A DNA stretch of 64,000 nucleotides from Myxocyprinus asiaticus (Eukaryota > Chordata > Actinopteri > Cypriniformes > Catostomidae), in the NCBI RefSeq assembly GCF_019703515.2, contig NC_059388.1, positions 4,367,979 to 4,431,978 on the forward strand, written 5' to 3'. The notes under the pieces were generated by a model, which searched no databases, was not told where the DNA came from, and saw only the letters and a list, made by a program, of their open reading frames with translations. A program made the position numbers and the translations under genes. Positions 32,868 through 42,985 of the stretch are shown piece after piece. Numbering within the stretch: position 1 is the stretch's first letter; every line of letters begins with the position of its first letter.

Positions 32868-33000
32868 TATATGAAACGACACAATTGGCTGAACTGTGTC
32901 GGGAAGAACACCACTTAGCGAACAGACACCACTTAAAGGCATACTGGTGCCTCGTAGAGGGGGCCCTAGCCTGAGTGATCGTGTCTACCACCGCAGACAT
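32868..33000 (-). pseudogene. DIRS tyrosine recombinase, N-terminal part
   Basis: Minus strand reads VVDTITQARAPSTRHQY and KWCLFAKWCSSRH, the start of the core-binding (SAM-like) domain of DIRS recombinases. It runs up to the TA flanking the Tc1 element. The same block is present at 42651-42725 at the broken end of DIRS copy C. Confidence 0.65.
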
Positions 33001-34475
33001 GGAGATTCCAGAGGTCTAGTCACGGGTGCCAGATGGTGCCCCGTCCCTGAGAAAGAAGGAATTTGCCGGGGGGCTGTCACGAGGAGCGTGAGGTCTGAGA
33101 ACCACGTCTGAGCCAGTAGGGTGCTACCAGGACGACCTGCTCCTCGTCCTCCCTGACATTGCACAGGGTATGTGCAAGTAGGCTCACTGGGGGAAATGCA
33201 TATTTGCGCATGCCAGGGGGCCAGCTGTGTGCCAGCGCATTTATGCCAAGGGGAGTCTCGGTCAGGGCATACCAGAGCGGACAGTGGGGAGGATTCTTGG
33301 GAGGAGAACAGGTGCACCTGTGCCTGTCCGAATTGACTCCAAATCAGCTGGACCACCTGAGGGTGGAGTCTCCACTCTCCCCTGAGGGTAACCTGTCGTG
33401 ACAGTGCGTCCGCTGTAGTGTTGAGGTTGCCCGGGATGTGAGTGGCTTGCAGCAACTTGAAGTGCTGCTGACTCCAGAGGAGGAGATGGCGGGCGAGTTG
33501 TGACATACAACGAGAGCACAGACCGCCTTGGCGATTGACATATGCTACCGTTGCCGTGTTGTCTGTCTGAACTAACATGTGTTTGCCCTGGATCAAAGGC
33601 CGAAACCTCCGCAGGGCAAGCAGAATTGCCAACAACTCGAGGCAGTTGATGTGCCAATGCAAACAGCGCCCCAGCACGTTTTGGAGGCGTCCGTCGTGAT
33701 CACGACGCACCTGGAGACCAGTTCTAGGGGAACACCTGCCCTTAGAAATGAGAGGTCAGTCCAAGGACTGAAAAGACGGTGACAGTCAGACGGTGATGAC
33801 CACGCGATGTGTCCCGCGGCACCATGCCCATCTCGGGACTCGAATCTGAAGCCAGTGCTGAAGCAGTCTCAAATGCATCAACCTGAGCGGGGTGGCCACC
33901 GCTGAGGATGCCATATGCCCCAGGAGCCTCTGAAAAAGTTTCAGTGGAACCGCTGATTTCTGTTTGAACGCCTTCAAACAGACCAACACCAACTGGGTGC
34001 GCTTGTTTGTGAGGCGCGCTGTCAAAGAGACCGAGTCTAACTCCAAACCAAGAAAAGAGATGCTCTGAACCGGGAGAAGCTTGCTCTTTTCCCAGTTGAC
34101 CCGAAGCCCTAGTCGGCTGAGGTGTGAGAGCACCAAGTCCCTGTGTGTGCACAACATGTCCCAAGAGTGATCTAAGATTAGCCAGTCATCCAGATAGTTG
34201 AGAATGCGAATGCCCACCTCCCTTAACGGGGCAAGGGCTGCCTCTGCGACTTCGTGAAGATGCCAGGAGACAGGGACAGGCCGAAAGGGAGGACCTGGTA
34301 CTGATATGCCTGACCCTCGAATGCAAACCGCAGGAAGGGTCTGTGTCGAGGAAGGATTGAGACGTGGAAGTATGCGTCCTTCAGGTCTACCACCACGAAC
34401 CAATCTTAATGCTCTTGATGTTTTTGCATCCACATCTTGAATGGGAGTCTGTGTAAAGCCCGGTTCAGTACTCAC
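32985..34475 (-). pseudogene. DIRS copy B reverse transcriptase and RNase H, frameshifted
   Basis: RT copies the element RNA; RNase H removes it. Frame 33786-34475 shows, after a scrambled start, EAALAPLREVGIRILNYLDD (catalytic YLDD) and FLGLELDSVSLTARL. Frame 32985-33710 shows LHWHINCLELLAILLALRRF (Glu), VQTDNTATVAYVNRQ (Asp) and HIPGNLNTTADALS. The upstream fingers are in a different frame, and RNase H is out of register with RT (shift near 33740). Compared with copy C, the first RNase H Asp block is disturbed by a deletion near 33690. Confidence 0.8.
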
Positions 34476-35595
34476 AGGTCCAAGATTGGCCGCAACCCAC
34501 CGCCTTTATTCGTTATGATGAAGTAGGGGCTGTAAAACCCCTTCTTCATCTCGGCCGGAGGGACAGGTTCTGTCGCGCCCTTCCGTAGGAGGGTAGCGAT
34601 CTTCGCGCAAGGTAGCAGCATTTTCGTCCTTCACCAAGGTGAAGTGGACACCGCTGAACCTGGGTGGATGCCTGGCAAACTGAATCGCATAGCTGAGTCG
34701 GACGGTCCGGACCAGCCATCGGGATGGATTGGAAAGTGCAATCCTTGTGACCACCCCTGGAACAGCCTGGGACGGGGAGGAAGAGGCCTGTCCTCGTGAC
34801 CCGTGGAGACTGTCACATCAGGGGCGGATTTGTGCCACAGCTGGGCGCTCAGGGGTGGGAGACCGCCGCTGGAGCGCCAAACCTGCCAAATAGAGTGGTG
34901 GACGGTGGTTGTGATGACGGCCGTGCACACCGGATATGTGAACCAGGGAACAAGGAAACCGCTCTCGCTGAACTCTTGAGTACTGCAGCCACTTAGGCAT
35001 GCAGCGCAATTAAATGCAAAGGTAACAAAAAGATGGAGAGGTCTGCTTACCAGCTCCAGAGCAGTGGGTTTCGTCGTCCCTGGGTCGCCCGTCTCAAGGG
35101 CGCTTTGAAGCCTTTCACGGGTTCTGGGCAGCTGCGAGACAGGTGGCGTCTGCTTCCTGTGGTGGGCTCCACGCCGGTGCAGTCACCGCAGGGGGATGCC
35201 CTTGGTGACGAGTAGACGGGGTGTGGGATCTTGAGCCGCACTGGGGCAGGATATGCCGGATAGCCTCCATCTACTGCTCCACCGTTGAGAACTGCTGGGC
35301 AAAGTCCTTGACGGTGTCGCCGAATAGGCCAGCCTGGGAGATGGGGGCAGCAAGGAATCGTGTCCTGCCGGCCTCACCCATCTCGACCAGGTTGAGCCAA
35401 AGGTGGCGCTCCTTGAACACTAATGTGGACATCGTCCGCCTGAGAGACCGCGCCGTGACCTCCGTCGCTCGGAGTGCAGTTCCTGCATCAATCCCGGGGT
35501 GGAACTACCCTCGTGTGGTTCCTTTAGCACCTTGGCGGACTTGCAGGAGAGCCATGGCGTGGAGGGCGGAGGCGGCTTGTCCAGCGGCACCATAG
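34476..35595 (-). pseudogene. DIRS copy B gag-like region, decayed
   Basis: Homologous at DNA level to 23570-24480 in copy A (shared 'ggcaaagtccttga-ggt', 'ctcgaccaggttgagccaaa' type blocks), but no frame longer than about 100 codons survives. The element's N-terminal Cys-rich start is not found, so part is deleted just inside the right terminal repeat. Confidence 0.6.
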
Positions 35596-35599
35596 GCCT

Positions 35600-35902
35600 G
35601 ACCGTCAGTGAGCATGACCGTTCGGCTCCGATGAGAAAATCTGAATGAGTGGTTGCATACCAGCTCCTTTTATACCTGTATGTCCGGGGGAGTGGCATGC
35701 AATTACCACTCGCCAATTTTCATTGGCCTTTTTTCAAAGACCAGAGGTGTCTCGGGCTCCCAAGAGTGACCCCTAGTGTCACTACATCGACACAACGTCG
35801 AGTGAGTGACAGATAGGGAATATGTGTTATGTGCAGAGAATTCAAGAGTGACCCCTAGTGTCACTACATCGACACAACGTCGAGTGAGTGACAGATAGGG
35901 AA
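35600..35902 (-). repeat. DIRS copy B right terminal repeat with end duplication
   Basis: Terminal repeat 35600-35820. The last 60 bases ('caagagtgacccctagtgtc' to 'gtgacagatagggaa') start at 35761 and again at 35843, an 82-bp period, separated by 'tatgtgttatgtgcagag'. The flank after the second copy repeats 'tgtgttatgtg'. Confidence 0.8.
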
Positions 35903-35905
35903 TCT

Positions 35906-38045
35906 GTGTTATGTGTGCTGGTCCATTGGTCCCCAGCATACAATATGGATTTTGTACACGAGTTATCCGAATTTTTATCTGTTATTGTGCCCTCTTCTGA
36001 TAATATTTTAATTTTGGGGGATTTTAACATTCATGTGTGCTCTTAGACAGGAGTGTAGGAGGGCTGAACGTAAATGGCTCAAAGATAAGCTACAAGTCTC
36101 TTATGAGATTCTGAAAGACTGCTTAAGTAAGTACCAAAGAGCAGTTAAAACAGCTTGATGTAATTATTTCTTGTGAAAGATTATTTCATAGAATTGTCAT
36201 AATCCAGTTGTTTTGTTCAATACTGTGAATACAGTGCTCTACCCTGTTGCTCTTCCATCACCTACTCCTTTTGTTGACACAAGTGATGAGTTTAAAAAAA
36301 AATATTGACAAGATTGCTGGAATAAGATCTTGTACCCGTGATATTCTACCCGTGGTAAATGATCCAATTGGTCCTTTTGTATATTCAGATCAATTGACTA
36401 GTTTTGAGCCTGTCTCTTTTACAGCTTTAAGATATAATTGCACATATGAAGCCTACCAGTTTGCCCTGTGATGTGGTCCCTTCTCATTTATTTAAAGAGG
36501 TGGTGGAGGCCATTGGTCCAAGTGTTTTATCAATTATAAATAGTAGTTTGACCACTGGCAGCTTTAAGCAGGCGGTTATCCAGCCCCTTCTCAAAAAAGC
36601 CAGCCCTGATCCCCTAGACATGAATAATTTTTGGCCCATTTCAAAATTGCCTTTCATATAAAAGATACTGGAGAAAGTAGTGTGTGCACAGTTAAATGCA
36701 ATTTTAGTGAAGAATAATATTCTTGATAGATTTCAGTCAGGTTTTAGAGCCAGTCACAGTACAGAGTCTGCTCTTCTAAGGGTTTCTAATGACATCTTTC
36801 TTGGTGTTGATTCTGGAAATTGTGTTGCCCTTGTGTTGTTAGACCTTTGTGCATCCTTCAACACTATCGATCATGGAATCCTCATCGATCGTCTCAGAGA
36901 CTATGTTGGTATTCAGGGTTTGCCTTGGAATGGTTCTCCTTGTATTTAAAGGATAGAACATTCTTGGTTAGTATTGGGAATTTGCTCTTCACCTCTTGCC
37001 CCCATTACCTGTGGGGTTCCACAGGGCTCAATTCTGGGACCTGTCTTGTTCTCTCTCTACATGCTTCTTTTTGGAAGGATTTTTGATAAGCATGGCATCT
37101 GTTATCATCTGGATGCTGATGATTCCCAAACCTACTTGCCATTGAAACACGGTGACCAACTTTCCATTAGGTCTCTGTATGAATGTCTGGCTGATGTTGT
37201 GTTGGTTGGCTAACAACTTTCTCCAACTAAATGAGGATAAGATTGAGTTTATTCTCTTTGGTCAAAAGGGATGATTTTAATGACAGCCTTGGGTTTCTGC
37301 CAGGTAGAAAACTTTCTGGTTTGAAAAACCTGTGTGTCATTTTTTATTCCCAGCTGAAATTTGATAGACAAATAAATGCCGTTGTGAAAAACAGCTTTTT
37401 CCATCTCAGATCTATATCAAAATTGAAATTTATCCTCAGTTTTGAGGACTTGGAGAAAGTTATGCATGCCTTTATATCATCTCGCTTGGACTATTGTAAT
37501 GCATTGTATTTGGGTGTGAGTCAGTCAGTCCTCCTTATCTCGCCTGCAGCTTGTGCAAAATTCAGCTGCAAGGTTTTTAACAGGTACCAAGAACAGAGAT
37601 CATATTACACCTGTGCAGGAAGAATCCAATATAAAGTGCTGTTATTTTTATTTAAAGCTTTACATCGCTTAGCACCAGGGTATATTTTGGATTTAAACAG
37701 TCTGCACCAATCGCAGAGGTCGTTTCGCTCAAATGATCAGCTATGCCTCACTGTTCCTTGATCTCGTCTTAAATGTAAAGGGGACCAGGCATTTTCGGTG
37801 GCAGCTCCAAAGCTTTCAAATGAGCTACCTCTGACCATAAAGACTTCCCCCACATTAAGTGCCTTCCAAAGTGCCCTTAAGACTTACTTGATCTGTCTGG
37901 CATTTGAAAATGTTTTGTAAATTGTTGTCTGGTGTTGTATTGTTGTATTTGTTTATATTTTCTACTGTTTTTAACATTACATGGCCAAAGTGTTGTACAA
38001 TGAAGTAGTGGTTTTGAAAGTGCTTTAGAAATAAAGTTGAATTGA
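35906..38045 (+). mobile_element. L2-like LINE, 5' truncated and decayed
   Basis: Non-LTR retrotransposon. It starts within endonuclease sequence (ILILGDFNIHVC near 36000), then has a linker and RT blocks in several frames, and ends with a short-repeat 3' tail ('aataaagttgaattgagttgag', about 38028-38050). The tail and RT type fit the L2 (Maui-like) clade. Its left end abuts the end of DIRS copy B. Confidence 0.85.
36247..37761 (+). pseudogene. L2-like reverse transcriptase, broken
   Basis: RT blocks in order: fingers (LLKKASPDPLDMNNFWPISK), GFRASHSTESALLRVSNDIF, the palm strand LVLLDLCASFNTIDHGILID (first catalytic Asp), GVPQGSILGPVLFSLYML, and LDADDSQTYLPL carrying the catalytic Asp pair (usually YADD). 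After 37230 the thumb (ISKLKFILSFEDLEKVMHAF, SSRLDYCNALY) follows. At least four frame changes (near 36460, 36660, 36950, 37215) and a stop break it. Confidence 0.8.
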
Positions 38046-38209
38046 GTTGAGTAAATAATACTTTTTCAAATCTAAACTGGTTAAAATTTGTGCATGTCTT
38101 TGGCAGCTTGTACACAGCAGAGGGAAGGTAAATTTAGCCCTGGGTGATATTAATAGTTTCACTCTTACCTGTGCCTGGCTGGTGCTCACCTGCATGGGGG
38201 AAAAACGTG

Positions 38210-38210
<1 letters not shown>

Positions 38211-38249
<39 letters not shown>
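38211..38249. repeat. CA microsatellite
   Basis: About 19 uninterrupted AC units. Confidence 0.95.
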
Positions 38250-38253
<4 letters not shown>

Positions 38254-38988
38254 AAACTATACACACAAACGAGCATACATAACCTCACACACACCATCCT
38301 GGTGATGGGATTTGGTGTCCTTGTTTGAGGTTTGGACATGGGGTTCTGGTGTCCTTCATTGGAGGTTGGTTGGCTACACATGAGATGCAGTGACTGGCTG
38401 TACTGGGGTCTGCCTTGCAAATGCAAATAATCAGCTGTATTCCAAATTCATTACATTCACTGCCGGGGTATACACATTGCAAATTTTCTTCAAAGGATCT
38501 AGAATGCACATTGATAGATTGCAAAATGAAATAGATTTATAAATTTTCTAAAGAAAATATGAGTGGTGCTTGACTATGAAAAACTCCACAACTATGGTGT
38601 TGTGGGTGGTTTCTTCTTTCCTGGGCACTGCTATGCAGTTGCTAAGGTGTTCTGAGTGTTTGCCAGGGTGTTTTGGGTGTTTGCTACATGGCTGCTGAGT
38701 TGTTCTAACTGGTTGCTTACTTGCCCAAGTCAAAAGAGCCCACCACCAAATCTATGATATTCTGGTCTCTAGATATGGTTTGGATCCCTCCTGTATGTAA
38801 GGACACGTCCACACTAATCCATTTAAGTTTGAAAACAACAAAAGTTTCCTAAAGTCATCATTTTCAAGGTATGCAGTTATGGAGAGCTTTTTTGAAAGAC
38901 TCAGTTTTCGGTGGAGGACAATGCCATTTTAGTGTTGATGAGGGGTGTAGACATAACAAAATGAATGCATTTTATTTAAAACTGTAAT
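38250..38988. repeat. Diverged repeats, no gene
   Basis: About 38600-38770 resembles the 140-bp satellite family distantly ('gttgctaaggtgttctgagt', 'tctatgatattctggtctct'). About 38797-38985 looks like a fish MITE ('ggacacgtccacactaatcc'). No coding signal. Confidence 0.45.
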
Positions 38989-39128
38989 AAGAGAGTCATA
39001 TGACACCATGCAAGGATCGGACATGTGAACGGCAAGCTCTGCGCACTTTGCTAGTTTTTAATTATTTTTATGTTATAATCCGGTGAGATCCGATACACTC
39101 TGCTACATATCTGTTCTTTGAAGTCAAC

Positions 39129-39957
39129 ATGGCAAAGAGTTCAAAATCCTCGGGTTCTGGAGACATTAAAAGACACTTACGTGCACAAGCTGAAACCTCT
39201 GACTGGCCCGCAGACCAGTGACTCGGTTTAGACGGTGCGGCAGGAGAGATTCAGCGTCAACTATCCAACATGTCTGTGATGCTGACAAAAGTTATTGCTG
39301 ACTTAGAGGATCTTGCTGTAATATGTCGATCGATTACAAGATTGTTACAAGATGGTTACAAGATTGTCGTACGTCGAGAAAAGGATCTATTGTCTGGAGT
39401 CATCGGAGAGGGAATTAGCTGCTAATCCGCTAGTGACCAAGATAGACTTGGAACGCATTTTGGAAAAACTGGAAGACCTTGAGAATCGTAGCCGGCGAAA
39501 CAACATCCGAATTGTTGGAATTCCTGAGCATGAGGAAGGCAGAGATATGGTGAAATTCCTGGATGAGCTCTTCCCAAGTCTGCTCAACATAACAGGCCAT
39601 AAGCTGGAGATCGAGCGAGCTCACAGAGTCCCTACTCGCAGATCGGCTGAGGGAGACAGGCCCCAATCAGTTCTGGCCAAATTTATGAGATCATCCGATA
39701 AAGATCTTGTGTTACGTGAGGCAAGGAGCAAAGGAAAGCTTTCTTGGAAGAATCACAACATTTTCTTGTTCCCGGACTTTGTGAATTCGACAAGAGAGAA
39801 ACGTGAGCAATTCAAGGAATGCAAGAAACACTTACATCAACAGAAGTTTGCTTTTGCACTGATGTTCCTGGTCAAGCTGAGAATAGATACTAAGGATGGC
39901 CGCAAATTATTTACCTGTCCCAAACAAGCATTGTCCTTCATAGAAACAATGGAGTGA
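39129..39957 (+). pseudogene. L1 ORF1, broken near the start
   Basis: ORF1p forms the ribonucleoprotein and acts as a nucleic-acid chaperone. The ATG at 39129 opens a frame that meets a TGA after about 30 codons. The main body is in another register (39352-39957, 201 codons): a coiled-coil part (LEKLEDLENRSRRNNIRIVG), the RRM-like Transposase_22 core (IRIVGIPEHEEG, FLDELFPSLL, ERAHRVPTRR) and the C-terminal domain ending FTCPKQALSFIETME. The body is well preserved for an L1 ORF1; the N-terminus is separated by a stop and frameshift. Confidence 0.8.
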
Positions 39958-40640
39958 GTAAACCATTTGGTGTTTCTCATGTGGCCCCTGAGTGAGCTGT
40001 CTCGCTGTACATACACTTGACTGTCTGAGGAAGCTGGGCGCCATTTTTTGTTTCTGTTTGTGTTGGTTCCACCTAGCGGCTGGAGTTTGTTTTGTGGAAT
40101 AACACTCCTTCAAGAAACTTTTGCATTGACGGAAGATCGCTTTTACACTGAAGTTCCTGGCCAGATTGAAAATGAATACTAAGGATGATAGTATCCATAG
40201 CCGCAAAATTTCTACATGCCCACAACAAGCGATGTCTTTTATAAAGTTGATGGACTGAGGAAGTCATGGTGTGTTTCTTATGTGGCCTCCGAGTGAACTT
40301 GACTCGCTCAATATACTCTTGACTGTCAGAGGAGCCAGGACGCCTGTTTTGTTTCTTTTTGTGCTGGTTCCGCCTAGCGGCTGGAGTTTGTTTTGTGGAA
40401 TAACACCCCTTCGGGACAGTTGTGGATGAATCTGCATGTTCTTTGTGCTTATGCCTCCTGTTGGCTGGAGTTTGTTTTGTGGAGTATTTTTTTGCAGGAC
40501 ATTGGAGGGATTGGGTCATCTGCTGCACTCATGAACAGCCGGCTCGCTGAGCACTCATTTGACTGCCTGGGGAACTCAATGGCCTTTTTTTTGTGCTGGT
40601 TCCACTAGAGGCTGGAGCTTGTTTTGTGGAGGAGCACACC
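39958..40640 (+). repeat. L1 inter-ORF tandem array with ORF1-tail duplicates
   Basis: A degenerate copy of the ORF1 end lies at 40120-40258, about 300 bp after the genuine end (39838-39957). The module 'ctggagtttgttttgtgga' recurs near 40080, 40380, 40455 and 40613. Copy 1 has the same arrangement with a 306-bp period. Confidence 0.75.
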
Positions 40641-40650
40641 TTCAAGCACA

Positions 40651-40723
40651 CCACTGGATTGCTCAAGTCCGGTGCTTCTGTACAAAATTTGTACAGAAGC
40701 ACTGGACTTGAGCAATCCAATGG
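40651..40723. repeat. Near-perfect 36-bp-arm palindrome
   Basis: Arms 40651-40686 and 40688-40723 around a single A at 40687. Only two of 36 pairs mismatch. The centre reads TGTACAAAATTTGTACA. In L1 copy 1 only one arm-like stretch is present near 6500, so the inverted duplication is specific to this copy or subfamily. Confidence 0.9.
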
Positions 40724-40829
40724 CAAGGTTGTCACGGGGACTCTCGTGGGCGTACATGGACTTTTTGAATTTAGAGGGATGGATGCTGGTTGGCGCTGTC
40801 GTGCACGGGTTTGCAAATATTTGGCGACT

Positions 40830-42647
40830 TTTGAACCCATTTGGTAAGGACAATACATTTTTTTCATCAGTACATAAGATTTATTCTAGAATAGATTTTT
40901 TTTTACCTAAGTCCCTCATTTAATCTGTTGTGGATTGCTCAATTGGAAACATCTTAGTATCAGATCCTGCCCTGGTGAGTTTAGAGGTGTTGCCACATAT
41001 GGAGAAAAAGAAATCATAGACTGTAGTTGGTGCTTTAATGTATCTCTTTTGCAAAATCCTGAATTCCAACAAATGCTAAAGGCTGAAATCAACTGGTCCT
41101 CAGTATCCTCTGTGGGCGTGGCTTGGGAGGCACTTAATGCAGTTCTTAGGGGCCGGATCATACAGTATGCCTCATTCATTAAAAAATCCTAAGCATGAGA
41201 ACTTGTGGAGTTGGAAGGGAAAATTGTTCCCTTCCAACTCCAAGTGCTGAAGCAGAGCTGAAGCGCCGAATGTCGTCTGATGGTCTCGGAGAATTGACCC
41301 GATTGAAATACAGATATAATACTATTTTGTTACGGAAAGTGGAGTTTTGGTTATTCAGGTTATTATATTATTTTGAGTCGGGGGACAAAGCAGGAAAACT
41401 TTTGGCTAGATATATAAAGCAGAGAGAGTCTTTTTCTACTATTCCCTCAGTGAAATCTGCTGCTGGTGAAATATTTACCTCAGCCATTGATATTAATAAT
41501 GCTTTTAAAGAGTTCTATCTTGATCTTTATAGTTCCACGTCTTCGTCTACTGATGAAGATATTAGAAACTTTGTGGAACCTCTAGAACTCCCTAAATTGA
41601 TGACTGAGCAAAAAAAAAAAAAAATGATCTTGATTCTGAAATAACCTTGGAGGAGCTTGACGAGGTAATTAAGGCCCTGCCTACAGGCAAGACTCCGGGG
41701 CCAGATGGCTTTGCTGCTGAATTTTTTTAGAGCTTATGCTACAGAACTGGCTCCACTTTTGTTAGAAGTTTACACGGAATCATCAAAGAATGGAAAGCTT
41801 CCGCCAACCATGACACAAGCCCGGATCAGTCTGATTCTTAAAAAAGACAAAGATCCAAGCAAGTGTAAGAGTTACCATCCAATTTCCCTGATCCAGCTAG
41901 ACGTTAAAATATTGCCAAAAATTTTGGCTAACCAATTAAGTAAAGTTATGACATCTCTTATACATATAGATCAGGTGGGGTTTATTCGGGGCAGCAGCTC
42001 TTCTGATAATATTAGGTGTTTCATCAATATCATGTGGTCAGTGGCGAATGATCAAACTCTGGTCGCTGCCATCTCTCTTGACGCCAAAAAGGCATTTGAT
42101 ATGGTAGAATGGGATAATATTTTTAAGATTTTGGAAATATACGGGTTCGGGAATACTTTTATTGTATGGATTAAGTTACTTTATAGACACCCTGTTGCGG
42201 CGGTACAAACAAATGAATTAATTTCAGATTATTTTACTCTGGATAGGGGCACCCAGCAGGGTTGCCCTCTTTCCCCATTATTGTTCTGTCTTGCCCTGGA
42301 ACCATTAGCAGCCACGATAAGAAAGGAGGATGATTTTCCAGGGGTTATGGCGGAAGGTATGGCGCATAAGCTTCTGCTTTACACAGATTATATTTTATTA
42401 TTCGTCTCTGACCCCACTAGATCTTTGCCTTGCCTCCACAGAATTATTAATTCCTTTTCTAATTTCTCAGGATACAAAGTAAATTGGGCTAAATCAGAAG
42501 CTTTGGATCTGACAGCATACTGCCCGGTAATGGCTTTCCAGCCGGGCGCCTTCCAGTGGCCCAAACAGGACATTAATTATTTGGGTATTTTATTCCCAGG
42601 AAATTTGTCTGATTTAGTTAGAGTTAATTTTGACCCTTTAATAAAAA
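40830..42647 (+). pseudogene. L1 ORF2 (no endonuclease), RT inactivated
   Basis: Blocks in order: a post-endonuclease linker (40916-41192), FWLFRLLYYFESGDKAGKLL (41195-41600), a poly-A run at about 41611-41624 shifting the frame after TEQ, then RT (41705-42647). In RT I see SLILKKDKDPSKCKSYHPIS, AISLDAKKAFDMVEWDN (first catalytic Asp), GTQQGCPLSPLLFCLALE and LLLYTDYILLF where the usual YADD pair stands, so the catalytic Asp pair is lost. The frame runs on 86 bases into DIRS sequence to 42733. Dead by several criteria. Confidence 0.85.
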
Positions 42648-42985
42648 GCAAACAGATGCCACTTAAAGGCACACAGGTGCCTCGTAGAGGGGGCCCTAGC
42701 CTGAGTGATCGTGTCTACCACCGCGGGTGGTAGACCGCTTAGGTCTTCCGCGTCCTGTCCAGGTACCAGACATGGAGATTCCAGAGGTCTGGTCGTGGGT
42801 GCCAGATGGTGCCCCATCCCTGAGAAAGAAGGTCCTTCCTCAGGGGAATTCGCTGGGGGGGGGGGAGGGAGGCTGTCGCGAGGAGCGTGAGGTCCGAGAC
42901 CACGTCTGGGTGGGCCAGTAGGGTGCTACCAGTACAACCAGCTCCTCGTCCTCCCTGACCTTACACAGGATCTGTGCAATTAGGC

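Larger units (their letters stand above)
29695..35902 (-). mobile_element. DIRS-type retrotransposon, copy B (both ends, YR present, Tc1 inside)
   Basis: The most complete DIRS copy. The right end (35600-35820) and left end (about 29712-29890) are inverted copies of each other, as expected for DIRS elements, which carry inverted ends and integrate with a tyrosine recombinase instead of an integrase. Minus-strand order is gag-like (35377 to about 34500), RT with YLDD, RNase H (to 32985), then the tyrosine recombinase (33000-30726) split by a Tc1 element at 31620-32867. Gag and RT carry frameshifts. The last 60 bp of the right end are duplicated 82 bp further on. Confidence 0.9.
38989..42647 (+). 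mobile_element. L1-clade LINE, copy 2 (endonuclease deleted, 3' cut by DIRS)
   Basis: Same family as 590-7692. The 5' end is near 38989, followed by ORF1 (39129-39957), a repeat-rich inter-ORF region (39958-40815), then directly the post-endonuclease part of ORF2. The endonuclease (about 1 kb) is deleted with a joint near 40815-40840. RT ends abruptly at about 42647, where DIRS copy C begins. Confidence 0.88.
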
